Source: JAJDTQ01 sp963422385 (GTDB lineage Bacteria > Desulfobacterota > Binatia > UBA9968 > JAJDTQ01). Taken from it: a stretch of DNA of 64,000 nucleotides. Each line of letters begins with the position of its first letter. Position 1 is the first letter of the stretch. Shown here piece after piece: positions 8,172-16,673 of the stretch. The notes beneath the pieces are model-generated. The model was not told the origin of the DNA. It was given only the letters and a program-made list of their open reading frames with translations, and ran no database searches. Both the position numbers and the translations under genes were made by a program. The DNA is taken from contig OY729432.1 of assembly GCA_963422385.1 (NCBI GenBank), positions 3,782,001 through 3,846,000 of the forward strand, read 5' to 3'.

Positions 8172-8426
8172 TCAGGCGGGGACGATGGCAACCCGTTTTC
8201 GCGACCGGCCCCAGCGTTGATACTCCACCGTGCCCTCGACCAGGGCGAACAGCGTGAAATCCCGCCCCATGCCGACGTTCTTGCCCGGGTGTATCCTGGT
8301 GCCCAACTGGCGGACAAGGATGTTGCCCGCCTTGACGTGCTGTCCGCCGTAGCGCTTGACGCCGCGCCTCTGTCCCTGACTGTCGCGACCGTTGCGCGAG
8401 CTTCCACCTGATTTCTTGTGCGCCAT
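8172..8426 (-). CDS. rpmA: 50S ribosomal protein L27
   Basis: L27 sits near the peptidyl-transferase centre of the large ribosomal subunit. The 84-residue sequence begins MAHKKSGGSSRNGRDS and contains KRYGGQHVKAGNILVRQLGT and the HPGKNVGMGRDFTLFAL signature, standard for bacterial L27. The mature-looking N-terminus has no Firmicute-type cleavable extension. It follows rplU by about 60 bp and precedes obgE, the conserved cluster. The 154 bp between rpmA and obgE contain no gene I can support. Confidence 0.96.
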   Translation of the reverse strand: MAHKKSGGSSRNGRDSQGQRRGVKRYGGQHVKAGNILVRQLGTRIHPGKNVGMGRDFTLFALVEGTVEYQRWGRSRKRVAIVPA

Positions 8427-8487
8427 CGGTTCTTCCGCCTCACGTTAGTGTAGTTTCCCATGTCAACCGTGGGGAACTCATGGGACG

Positions 8488-8811
8488 CTACACCAGGATT
8501 TCGACGATTCTCAGGGTCGTCTGCATCTGGCGGTGGCCCTGTTTCCGCTTGTAGCCCTTCCGCCGCTTCTTCTTGAAGACGATGATCTTCTTGTCGCGCC
8601 CCTGTTCCACGATCTCCGCGGTGACTTGGGCCTGCTCCACCATGGGGGTGCCGACCCGGGCCTGCTCTTCTCCGCCGCCGCTGACCAGCAGCACCTCGTC
8701 AAGGGTCACCGTGGCGCCGACTTCTCCGCCCAGGCGCTCCACGTCCACCAACTCTCCCTCGGTCACCCGATACTGCTTTCCGCCCGTCTTCACAACTGCA
8801 TAACGTCCCAT
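8488..8811 (-). CDS. rplU: 50S ribosomal protein L21
   Basis: L21 binds 23S rRNA in the large subunit. The 107-residue protein starts MGRYAVVKTGGKQYRVTEGE and contains LDEVLLVSGGGEE and KKKRRKGYKRKQGHRQMQT, the conserved basic loop and C-terminal signature of L21. It is the first gene of the rplU-rpmA-obgE-proB run. The roughly 100-bp gap between it and the end of recJ should hold the promoter, but I do not see -35 and -10 boxes convincing enough to mark. A GC-rich palindromic repeat occupies part of that gap. Confidence 0.96.
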   Translation of the reverse strand: MGRYAVVKTGGKQYRVTEGELVDVERLGGEVGATVTLDEVLLVSGGGEEQARVGTPMVEQAQVTAEIVEQGRDKKIIVFKKKRRKGYKRKQGHRQMQTTLRIVEILV

Positions 8812-8880
8812 GGTTGCATGACTTTGTAATGGAGAAGGCCGCCATTGTCAAACGCTCACGCAGAGGTCCGGCCCGAAACC

Positions 8881-8914
8881 GTACACGGGCGGGGCTGAAA
8901 CCCGCCCATGCCCC
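8881..8914. repeat. REP-like palindromic repeat, copy 1
   Basis: An intergenic unit beginning GTACACGGGCGGGG followed by CTGAAACCCGCCC forms an imperfect palindrome. Near-identical units occur at 31399-31438 in the same orientation and at 29850-29878 inverted. All three are outside genes. This copy lies just after the recJ stop, between recJ and rplU. Confidence 0.6.
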
Positions 8915-10633
8915 TCACGCCCTTACGTCCAGCAAACGCAATTCCATCGAACAGGTGCCCTGCCATTCGTTCTCCCGGAGTCGGTATACGATGTCCACGT
9001 TGTCCTCCACCCGGACGGGGAGCTTCTCGGGGGGGCCGAAGGCCACCGCCGTCACGGTGTGGTCGTTGTGCCTCAGCCGGAAACGTGAGACCCTGTTGAA
9101 GTCCCGGCGCTCACACACCTCCACGCCACGGGTCTGGAACACCGGTTCGGGATTGCCGACCCCGAAGGGACACAGAAGCCGCATCTGCCGCACCAGATCG
9201 AGGCTCAACTGCCGGAAGTCCACCTCGGCGTCGACGTCGAGGTAGGGCAGGAGGTCTTCCTCGCTGAGCGACTCCCTGGCCACCTCGTCGAAACGGTCGG
9301 CAAAGGACTCGAAGTTTTCCTCCCGAATGCTCAGCCCTCCGGCGTACTCGTGGCCGCCGAAGCGCTCCAGCAGATCCGCGCACCGCCTCATGCCCTGCAC
9401 CATGTGAAAACCGCGGATGCTTCGCCCGGAGCCTTTGCCTTCGCCACCGTCGAGCCCGATGACGACGGTGGGGCGGTGAAAACGTTCCACGATACGGGAG
9501 GCCACGATGCCGAGCACTCCGGGATGCCAACCCTGGCGGCCCACCACGATGGACCGGCGCTCGTGGAGCCGCCCTTGCCCGATCTGCGAAAGCGCATCTT
9601 CCAGCACCCGGGCCTCGGTCTCCCTTCGCTCCCGGTTGTGCGTGTCCAGCGCCCGGGCGATCTCGTCCGCGGTCTCCCGAGACTCCGTGGTCAGCATCTC
9701 CACCACCTTGACCGCGGCATCCATGCGGCCAGCGGCATTGATCCGGGGTCCGAGTTGAAAGGCCACCGTGCCGGCGTCCACCGCGCCTGCGGGCACCCCC
9801 ACGACCTCCCGCAGGGCCACGATGCCCGGACGCGTGGAACTCCCCAGCTCCACCAGGCCGCGGCGCGTCAACACACGGTTGGTCCCTCGGAGCGGCACCA
9901 TGTCGGCGATGGTGCCCAAGGTCACGATGTCCAGGTGGCGCCGGATGTCGGGCACGCCGCCGGACTCGAACCACCCGGACTCCCGCAGATTGGCCCGCAG
10001 CCCGATGACGAGATAGAAGGCCAATCCGGCGGCGCAGAGGCCCTTGTCCGGAAAGGCGCAGTCGGGTCTCTGGGGATTGATGACGGCCGACGCCTCGTCG
10101 GGCAGCCGCTCCGGCAACTGGTGATGGTCGACGATGACCACGTCCATGCCCAGCGTGCGGGCGAACGCCACCTCGTCGGCATTGGAGATGCCGCAGTCCA
10201 CGGTGATGACGAGGGTCACGTCACGGGAGTGGAGATGCTCGATCCCCTGCCGGCTCATGCCGTAGCCCTCGTCGATCCGGTGCGGAATGTAGAACATCGG
10301 CTCACGGCCGATCTCGCGCAGGAACGACACCAGGACGGCGGCGCCGGTGGTGCCGTCCACGTCGTAGTCGCCCCAGACGCAGACCCCCTCGCCGTCGCGC
10401 AACGCGCGGCAGATGCGCCGCACGGCGTCGTCCATCCCCGCCAGCAGGTGGGGCGGCGGCAGGTCCGTCCTCAGGCTGGAGGAAAGAAAGCAGCGGGCCG
10501 AATCCGCGTCCGCAAAACCACGTTGCACCAGAATCCGGGCGAGCAGGGGCGGAAGCTTGAGATCCCGGGACAGGCGGGCCGCCGTGGCGTCGTCGGCCTC
10601 CTTGAGGAGCCAGCGCTTGGGAGCGTCTTTCAA
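8915..10633 (-). CDS. recJ: Single-stranded-DNA-specific exonuclease RecJ
   Basis: RecJ degrades single-stranded DNA 5' to 3' in recombination and mismatch repair. The DHH-family phosphoesterase motifs are present: WGDYDVDGTTGAAVL near residue 88, TVDCGISN, VIVDHHQLPE with the DHH triad, and LGTIADMVPLRG. The DHHA1 part shows GRINAAGRMDAA-type sequence, WHPGVLGIVASRI and RFGGHEYAGG. The C-terminal OB-like region contains CPFGVGNPEPVF. At 572 residues the length is typical. The start is about a dozen bases after the secF stop, so recJ seems to be read from the yajC-secD-secF transcript. Confidence 0.95.
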   Translation of the reverse strand: MKDAPKRWLLKEADDATAARLSRDLKLPPLLARILVQRGFADADSARCFLSSSLRTDLPPPHLLAGMDDAVRRICRALRDGEGVCVWGDYDVDGTTGAAVLVSFLREIGREPMFYIPHRIDEGYGMSRQGIEHLHSRDVTLVITVDCGISNADEVAFARTLGMDVVIVDHHQLPERLPDEASAVINPQRPDCAFPDKGLCAAGLAFYLVIGLRANLRESGWFESGGVPDIRRHLDIVTLGTIADMVPLRGTNRVLTRRGLVELGSSTRPGIVALREVVGVPAGAVDAGTVAFQLGPRINAAGRMDAAVKVVEMLTTESRETADEIARALDTHNRERRETEARVLEDALSQIGQGRLHERRSIVVGRQGWHPGVLGIVASRIVERFHRPTVVIGLDGGEGKGSGRSIRGFHMVQGMRRCADLLERFGGHEYAGGLSIREENFESFADRFDEVARESLSEEDLLPYLDVDAEVDFRQLSLDLVRQMRLLCPFGVGNPEPVFQTRGVEVCERRDFNRVSRFRLRHNDHTVTAVAFGPPEKLPVRVEDNVDIVYRLRENEWQGTCSMELRLLDVRA

Positions 10634-10645
10634 CTTGACCGTTGC

Positions 10646-11545
10646 CTAGTGTCGTGTCCGGCCTCTTTCGAACAGGAGGATCGTCGGGGTGGCCACGAAG
10701 ATGGTGGAGTAGAGCCCGGAGAGGAAGCCGACGAAGAGCGTGAAGGCAAAGGGCCGGATCACGCCGCCACCCAGGACCAGCAGCGCCGTCAACACCAGCA
10801 GCGTCGTCACCGTGGTCAGGATCGTCCGGCCCAGGGTTTCGTTGATACTGGTATTGATGATCTTTTCCATGGAATCGCGGCGGTGCTTGCGCATGTTTTC
10901 GCGGATACGGTCGCAGATCACCACGGTATCGTTGACCGAGTACCCGGCGATGGTCAGGATCGCGGCCACGATGGGAAGATCGAGTTCGTAGTTGGCCACC
11001 ACCAGCGCCCCCACCGTTATCAGCACGTCGTGGACGAGCGCGACAATGGCGCCCAGTCCGAAGCGCAACTCGAACCGGAGCCAGATGTACGCACCCATCA
11101 TGATGGTGGCGAAGATGACCGACAGGATACCCCTGCGACGGAGGTCGTCGCCTACCTTGGGGCCCACCGATTCCACCCGCAGCACTTCGTAGGAGCCTTG
11201 GCCGAACGCCTGGTCGAGAACGTTCCGGATGTCCTTGCCGACGGTGCCGATCCGGGTGGCGGACTTCTCCATGCGGATCAGATACTCACCCGCATCGCCG
11301 CCGCCGAAGTCCTGAACCACACCGCCCAGCGGTGACTGCGCCAGGGCGCCGCGCAGTTGCCCGATGGTCACCGTGTCCGCGAACTTCACGTGCACCATGG
11401 TGCCGCCTTCGAAATCGACGCCAAGGTTCGGGCCCTTGGTGAACAGCAGCAGCAGCACGCCGACGATGAGCACCGACGACAGCACAAAGCCCCATCGACG
11501 ATAGCTCAAGAAAGGTATCCGGGTTCCCGGCTTGATGATTTCCAT
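10646..11545 (-). CDS. secF: Protein translocase subunit SecF
   Basis: SecF works with SecD and YajC to use the proton-motive force for late steps of Sec export across the inner membrane. After a first membrane helix (residues 17-36) comes GVDFEGGTMVHVKF, the SecF form of the D1 motif, then a periplasmic loop. Five further helices include TIAGYSVNDTVVICDRIREN, the D4 motif. NETLGRTILTTVTTLL and the final GLYSTIFVATPTILLF complete the pattern. At 299 residues it is full length. It begins 12 bp after the secD stop. Confidence 0.96.
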   Translation of the reverse strand: MEIIKPGTRIPFLSYRRWGFVLSSVLIVGVLLLLFTKGPNLGVDFEGGTMVHVKFADTVTIGQLRGALAQSPLGGVVQDFGGGDAGEYLIRMEKSATRIGTVGKDIRNVLDQAFGQGSYEVLRVESVGPKVGDDLRRRGILSVIFATIMMGAYIWLRFELRFGLGAIVALVHDVLITVGALVVANYELDLPIVAAILTIAGYSVNDTVVICDRIRENMRKHRRDSMEKIINTSINETLGRTILTTVTTLLVLTALLVLGGGVIRPFAFTLFVGFLSGLYSTIFVATPTILLFERGRTRH

Positions 11546-11557
11546 AGTCTTCGTAGT

Positions 11558-13138
11558 TTAGACGGAGAGCCGGGCCAGGTTCCGCCTGACCAAGCGATAG
11601 TCATAGTAGATGCGTGTCCCGTACACCGCGGAAATCACCGTCGTCAGGATACCGACGCACAGGGTCACGGCGAAGCCGCGCACCGGGCCGGTACCGAACT
11701 GAAACAGGATGACACCCGCCAGAAAAGTGGTCAGGTTCGAGTCGAGGATGGCCGGAATGGCGCGCTCGTAGCCCGTGTCGACGGCCGAACGCGGCGATTT
11801 CCCGTTCCGCACCTCCTCGCGGATCCGTTCGTTGATCAGCACGTTGGCATCCACGGCCATGCCCATGGTCAGAATGATCCCGGCGATACCGGGCAGGGTG
11901 AGCACGGCCTCGAAGCCCGCGAGGATCGCCATCATGAAGAAGATGTTCAGAACCAGAGCGACGTCGGCCAACAGGCCCGCGCCGCGGTAGTACGCCACCA
12001 TGAAGACGAGCACGAGAATGCTTCCGAAGATGAAGGAAAAGATTCCCTTCTCGACCGAGTCGCGTCCCAGGGACGGCCCGACGGTGCGCTCCTCGAGAAT
12101 CGTTACCGGCGCGGGCAACGCACCGGCCCGGAGCACGATGGCCAGGTCCCGGGCCTCCTGAAAGTCGAAGTTGCCGGTAATGGAGGCCACGCCTCCCGAG
12201 ATTCGCTCGCGGATCTGCGGCGCGGAATAGACCCGGCCGTCCAGGACGATGGCCAGAAGTCGCCCGACGTTCTCCGCGGTGAGGCGGTCGAAGGCGGTGC
12301 TGCCCACGGAGTTCAGCGCCAGCTCGACGTAAAGCCCCTCCAGTTGGTCGCCCCGGCGGACGTTGGCGTCGGCGATGGCGTCGCCGGTCATCAACGTCCG
12401 CGCTTCCAGCAGATAGGGGATCTTCTCGCCGCGCACCCGGCCCGAAGCCGTGCCCTCGTAACCGTACAGGACTTCGCGGCCCGGCGGCGGACCGGCACGC
12501 ACCGCCTGCTCCACGTCTCCACGCTCGTCCACCAGCTTGAACTCCAGCAGCGCGGTCTTGCCGATGAGCGCCTTGGCCCGCTCCGGATCCTGGATTCCGG
12601 GCAGTTGGACGAGTATGTCCTGCTGTCCCTGGCGCTGGATGGTGGGTTCCGTGACGCCGAACTGATCGATACGATTGCGGATGGTCTCCAGCGTCTGGTC
12701 CACCGCGAAGTTGCGGATATTGTCGAGCTCCCGGGGGGCGAAGGCCGCCCGCAACTCGGCGCCTCCGGCGCCGGAGGCGGACGCCTCCAGTTGCGGGAAT
12801 TCTGTGGACAGGAGATCCCGAATGCGCTCCATATTATCCGTGGAAGCCGCGATGACGAGATCCCCCGTACCGCTGATATCGAGCCCATTGAAGGCGATGT
12901 CGCGCTCGCGCAGCTCGTCTCGGAGGACGCTGCGTACCCTGCGCATGCGGTTCTCCACCGCTTTCTCCACCTCCACCTCCAGCACCAGGTGCGACCCGCC
13001 TTGAAGATCCAGGCCGAGACGGATGCCGTTCTCGGGCAGGAACCACAAGCCGGGGACGAAGCCGGGCGCGAGGTAGATCACCGCGGCCGCCAGGCAAACC
13101 AACAGCAGGACCAGGCGAATGACTAGGCTTTGACGCAT
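11558..13138 (-). CDS. secD: Protein translocase subunit SecD
   Basis: SecD partners SecF in the SecDF-YajC complex. After the N-terminal helix the sequence has RLGLDLQGGSHLVLEVE, the D1 motif, and a large periplasmic domain of about 300 residues with IRNRIDQFGVTEPTIQRQG and ILVQLPGIQDPERAK. The C-terminal half has five more helices including LPGIAGIILTMGMAVDANVLINERIREE, the D4 motif. Its 526 residues match the family. It lies in the order yajC-secD-secF, about 50 bp after yajC. Confidence 0.96.
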   Translation of the reverse strand: MRQSLVIRLVLLLVCLAAAVIYLAPGFVPGLWFLPENGIRLGLDLQGGSHLVLEVEVEKAVENRMRRVRSVLRDELRERDIAFNGLDISGTGDLVIAASTDNMERIRDLLSTEFPQLEASASGAGGAELRAAFAPRELDNIRNFAVDQTLETIRNRIDQFGVTEPTIQRQGQQDILVQLPGIQDPERAKALIGKTALLEFKLVDERGDVEQAVRAGPPPGREVLYGYEGTASGRVRGEKIPYLLEARTLMTGDAIADANVRRGDQLEGLYVELALNSVGSTAFDRLTAENVGRLLAIVLDGRVYSAPQIRERISGGVASITGNFDFQEARDLAIVLRAGALPAPVTILEERTVGPSLGRDSVEKGIFSFIFGSILVLVFMVAYYRGAGLLADVALVLNIFFMMAILAGFEAVLTLPGIAGIILTMGMAVDANVLINERIREEVRNGKSPRSAVDTGYERAIPAILDSNLTTFLAGVILFQFGTGPVRGFAVTLCVGILTTVISAVYGTRIYYDYRLVRRNLARLSV

Positions 13139-13191
13139 GCTCGTTTCCCGAACCGGAGCGCGTGGAAGCCGCCGAAAGTGCCCCGACGACT

Positions 13192-13524
13192 CTACTTGCC
13201 CTTGACTTCCCTGGCCCCGGTTGTCTTTTCCCCTCTGAAGAGCTGGGCAATATGGCTCCGGCTCACTCTGATTCTCACGTTGGACGCCACTTCCAGGGTC
13301 ACCTCGGTCTCCGTGAGCGCCTGCACCTTGCCGAACACGCCGCCCGTGGTCATGACATCGTCATTGCGCTTGAGTTGCGCCAACATGCTCCGGTGCTCCC
13401 TGGCCTTGCGCTGCTGCGGTCGAATCAAGAGAAAGTAGAAGACCGCGAAAATCAGCACCAGCGGCAGCATGCTGATGAAGGTACTGGGGCCGCCTCCGGC
13501 CTGCGCATAGGCTACGTCCCACAT
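13192..13524 (-). CDS. yajC: Preprotein translocase subunit YajC
   Basis: YajC is the small single-span partner of SecDF. A transmembrane helix (PLVLIFAVFYFLLIRP, about residues 21-36) is followed by QQRKAREHRSMLAQLKRNDDVMTTGGVFGKV, the family hallmark. I placed the start at ATG 13524, which has GGAGGG a few bases upstream; the frame extends to 13569 but the extra residues are not YajC-like. The result is 110 residues, the usual size. It is located between tgt and secD, as in many proteobacteria. Confidence 0.94.
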   Translation of the reverse strand: MWDVAYAQAGGGPSTFISMLPLVLIFAVFYFLLIRPQQRKAREHRSMLAQLKRNDDVMTTGGVFGKVQALTETEVTLEVASNVRIRVSRSHIAQLFRGEKTTGAREVKGK

Positions 13525-13596
13525 GTTTCCCTCCGATACTCCAATGTCAGTGTCATTGACTTCCCGCACCTGCCGCGGGTCGTATGCCGCGTAGTC

Positions 13597-14709
13597 TCAA
13601 CCGGCCGCCTCGCGGAGCTCCCGGATCCCGCCGGCGACGCTCTCCAAACTCAACCGGTCCCGAATGGCCTCGCGCAGTTCCGTCATCAACCGCTGATAAT
13701 AGCAGACGTTGTGCAGCGTGTTCAGATAGGCCGCCAGGATTTCGCCGGCCATGTAGAGGTGGCGAAGATAGGCGCGCGAAAAATGCCGGCAACCGTAGCA
13801 TGGGCAGCCTCCGTCCACCGGGCGAGGATCCCGGGCAAAGGCTGCGTTCTTGATGCTGAGCTTCCCGGTGGCAGTGTATAACGTACCGTTCCTGGCATTC
13901 CTGGTCGGCAGAACGCAATCGAACAGATCATAGCCGGACCGGACCCCATGAATCAAGTCTTCGGGCTTTCCCAGACCCATGAGGTAACGCGGACGATCTT
14001 CGGGCATCAACCCGGCGGTGAAGGCGCCCATCTCCGCCAGCAACGCCGGCCCCTCACCGACCCCCAGGCCGCCGGCGGCGAAGCCGTCGAAGGGAAGATC
14101 CGCCAACGTGGCCGCGCACGCCTCGCGCAGATCCTTGAACACACCCCCTTGTACGATCCCGAACAGCGCGCAGTCGCGGTTCCGGGGCGCCTCCAGGGAA
14201 CGGCGCGCCCAGCGGACGGTACGGTCCGTGGATGCCTTGACGTAGTCACGGCTCGACGGATACGGAATGCACTCGTCCAGCACCATGGCCACGTCCACGC
14301 CCAGCGCCTGCTGGATGCCCACCACTTTCTCGGGGCTCAGGAAATGGGATGAGCCGTCCAGATGGGAACGGAAGGAAACCCCATCCTCGGTAATCTTGCG
14401 CATGGCAGCGAGGCTCAGCACCTGGTAGCCGCCGCTGTCGGTGAGAATCGGCCGCTCCCATCCCATGAAGACGTGCAAGCCGCCGAGGTCGCGAATGACA
14501 TCTTCTCCGGGGCGCAGGTACAGATGGTAGGTGTTGCAGAGAACGATCCGGACCGAGACATCATGGAGATCCCGGGGCGAGAGCGCCTTCACCGCGCCCC
14601 GGGTTCCCACCGGCATGAACGCGGGCGTCTCCACGACGCCGTGAGCCGTCTCCAGCCGGCCGGTTCTCGCCCGGCTCCGCGGGTCGTTGTCGGTAACCGT
14701 GAATTTCAT
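13597..14709 (-). CDS. tgt: Queuine tRNA-ribosyltransferase (tRNA-guanine transglycosylase)
   Basis: Tgt swaps guanine 34 of GUN-anticodon tRNAs for preQ1. The catalytic aspartate region LTDSGGYQVLSLA, the PVGTRGAVKALSP N-terminus, DCVLPTRNARNGTLYT with the second active-site Asp, and the zinc site CPCYGCRHFSRAYLRHL are all present. At 370 residues it is complete. It is next to queA, which acts on the same nucleoside, and upstream of yajC. The start ATG at 14709 leads directly into MKFTVTDND, with no better alternative. Confidence 0.96.
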   Translation of the reverse strand: MKFTVTDNDPRSRARTGRLETAHGVVETPAFMPVGTRGAVKALSPRDLHDVSVRIVLCNTYHLYLRPGEDVIRDLGGLHVFMGWERPILTDSGGYQVLSLAAMRKITEDGVSFRSHLDGSSHFLSPEKVVGIQQALGVDVAMVLDECIPYPSSRDYVKASTDRTVRWARRSLEAPRNRDCALFGIVQGGVFKDLREACAATLADLPFDGFAAGGLGVGEGPALLAEMGAFTAGLMPEDRPRYLMGLGKPEDLIHGVRSGYDLFDCVLPTRNARNGTLYTATGKLSIKNAAFARDPRPVDGGCPCYGCRHFSRAYLRHLYMAGEILAAYLNTLHNVCYYQRLMTELREAIRDRLSLESVAGGIRELREAAG

Positions 14710-14764
14710 GGTGACGAGGTCCTTTGCCCGGCGCTTGGGCGGGTGCTTGAAGAACGATCCGTCC

Positions 14765-15802
14765 CTACAGGATCAGCATGGCGTCGCCATAGCTGTAGAA
14801 TCGGTAGCCTTCCTCGATGGCCTCGGCATAGGCACGGCGCACCAGATCCATGCCTGCCAGCGCCGCCACCATGGCCAGGGGCGTCGAGCGCGGCAGATGA
14901 AAGTTGGTGACGAGAGCATCGATGCCGCCAAACCGGTAGCCCTTGGTGATGAACAGGCGCGTGATACCGGAATCGGCCGCCACCTTGCCCTTGCGCCGGA
15001 CGATGCTCTCCAGCGTACGCGTGCTGGTGGACCCCACCGCCACCACTCGTCCGCCTTCCGCCCTGGCCCGGCGGATTCGCCGGGCCGCCGCCTCGGTCAA
15101 CGTGTACCATTCGCCGTCCATGCGGTGATTCTCCACCAACCGTTCCCGCACCGGCCGGAAGGTCCCCAGGCCGACGTGCAAGGTCACGTACACGCCGTCC
15201 ACACCGCGCGCGGCCAGCTCGTCCAGCAACGGCCGGGTGAAATGGAGGCCCGCGGTGGGAGCGGCCACCGAACCCGGCATCGAGGCGTAGACCGTCTGGT
15301 AGCCGTCGCGGTCGCTTTCCTCCACCTGCCGCACCCGTTGGATATAGTGGGGCAACGGCGGCGCCCCGAGCGTGTCCAGCACTTCACGGAAACGGTCCGG
15401 AGGCTCGAACCGAAGGCCGTAGCGGCCCGAACCGAGATCCCCCAGCACCGTCGCCTTCACCCCCATCGAAAACACGATGCGTCCGCCCGGCCGCGGCTTC
15501 TTGGAGGCGTCCACCAGCGTGAGCCACAGTCCCTGCTGCACGTCGAAGGGCTCCACCAGCAACACCGTCGCCCTGCCGCCGCTTTCCTTGCGCCCTTCGA
15601 GACGCGCCGGGATCACCCTGGAGTTGTTGAGCACCAACAGGTCTCCCTGCGAAAGGAACTCCCCCAGGGAGGCAAAGCGAGAATGGGTGATGGTCCCCGA
15701 CCGGCGTTCCACCACCATGAGACGAGCCGACACGCGGTCTTCCGCCGGGTATGCGGAGATCAGCGAGTCAGGAAGGTCGTAGGCCAGTTCTTCCAGCAGC
15801 AT
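14765..15802 (-). CDS. queA: S-adenosylmethionine:tRNA ribosyltransferase-isomerase
   Basis: QueA moves the ribosyl part of SAM onto preQ1-tRNA to form epoxyqueuosine. Family signatures include LIAxxP-like ISAYPAEDRVSARLMV, LLVLNNSRVIPARL, GSVAAPTAGLHFT, HVGLGTFRPV, VGSTSTRTLES and NFHLPRSTPLAM. The chosen start at 15802 (MLLEELAYDLPDSLI) is where the family begins; ten extra upstream residues are unconserved. The protein has 345 residues. It is followed at 55 bp by tgt, so the queuosine steps are expressed together. Confidence 0.95.
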   Translation of the reverse strand: MLLEELAYDLPDSLISAYPAEDRVSARLMVVERRSGTITHSRFASLGEFLSQGDLLVLNNSRVIPARLEGRKESGGRATVLLVEPFDVQQGLWLTLVDASKKPRPGGRIVFSMGVKATVLGDLGSGRYGLRFEPPDRFREVLDTLGAPPLPHYIQRVRQVEESDRDGYQTVYASMPGSVAAPTAGLHFTRPLLDELAARGVDGVYVTLHVGLGTFRPVRERLVENHRMDGEWYTLTEAAARRIRRARAEGGRVVAVGSTSTRTLESIVRRKGKVAADSGITRLFITKGYRFGGIDALVTNFHLPRSTPLAMVAALAGMDLVRRAYAEAIEEGYRFYSYGDAMLIL

Positions 15803-15861
15803 GACGGATGACCGGCATCGGCACGGCATCACCCCGGCCGTCGCCGGTCAATGGGTGCGGG

Positions 15862-16626
15862 TCAGGCGTCGTTCCCCTCCGCCTTCTTCAAGAAGGGAGT
15901 CAGCAGGTCCACCGGAATGGGAAAGATCATCGTGGAGTTCTTGTCGCCGGCCACTTCCTGGAGACTCTGCAGGAAGCGGAGCTGCATGGCCATGGGCTCC
16001 TTGGCGATGACCGTGGCGGCTTCCTGCAGCTTCTGGGAAGCCTGAAACTCGCCGTCGGCGAGGATGATCTTCGCGCGCCGCTCGCGCTCCGCCTCGGCTT
16101 GCCGGGCCATGGCGCGCTGCATCTCCTCCGGCAGATCGATGTGCTTGAGCTCGGTCAGCACCACCTTGATACCCCAGGGGTCGGTCTGCACGTCGAGAAT
16201 CTTCTGGATGTCGGTATTGATGCGCTCCCGCTCCGACAGGAGCTGGTCGAGCTCCGCCTGTCCGCAAATGCTCCTCAACGTCACCTGGGCCAGTTGCGAG
16301 GTGGCGAACAGGTAATCGGCCACCTCCCGGATGGCCCGGTTGGGATCGAGGACCCGGAAATAGAGCACGGCATTGACCTTCACCGACACGTTGTCCCGAG
16401 TGATGACGTCCTGTGAGGGAACGTCCATGGTAACGGTCCGGAGCTCCACCCGCTCGATCTTTTCGATGAAGGGTATCACGTAGATGATTCCCGGGCCGCG
16501 GGAGTTCACCATGCGGCCCAGGCGGAAGATCACGCCGCGTTCGTATTCCTTGAGGATCTTGATGCCGCTGACGGCCAACCCGAGGACAATGATCAGCACG
16601 ATGGCAAGGGGTCCGATTTCGAGCAT
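15862..16626 (-). CDS. Slipin / SPFH (stomatin-prohibitin-band 7) membrane protein
   Basis: A single N-terminal membrane helix (residues 4-21) is followed by KEYERGVIFRLGR and GPGIIYVIPFIEKIERVELRT, then VDMDVPSQDVITRDNVSVKVNAVLYFRV-type sequence, the SPFH/band 7 domain. The later AMARQAEAERERRAKIILADGE is the coiled-coil flotillin-like stretch. Start ATG 16626 gives 254 residues, matching bacterial slipins (YbbK/QmcA-like). Slipins form large membrane rings and are almost always paired with an NfeD protease, as here 47 bp upstream. The likely role is membrane-domain organisation or quality control. Confidence 0.93.
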   Translation of the reverse strand: MLEIGPLAIVLIIVLGLAVSGIKILKEYERGVIFRLGRMVNSRGPGIIYVIPFIEKIERVELRTVTMDVPSQDVITRDNVSVKVNAVLYFRVLDPNRAIREVADYLFATSQLAQVTLRSICGQAELDQLLSERERINTDIQKILDVQTDPWGIKVVLTELKHIDLPEEMQRAMARQAEAERERRAKIILADGEFQASQKLQEAATVIAKEPMAMQLRFLQSLQEVAGDKNSTMIFPIPVDLLTPFLKKAEGNDA

Positions 16627-16673
16627 GTGTTTCTCCTGTGCGGCCGAGGCTGACCTGTCGAACCAGTGAACGG

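Noticed and set aside
9350..11335. Long plus-strand frame opposite recJ and secF
   Set aside because: His- and Gly-rich translation without domains, fully explained by the genes on the other strand.
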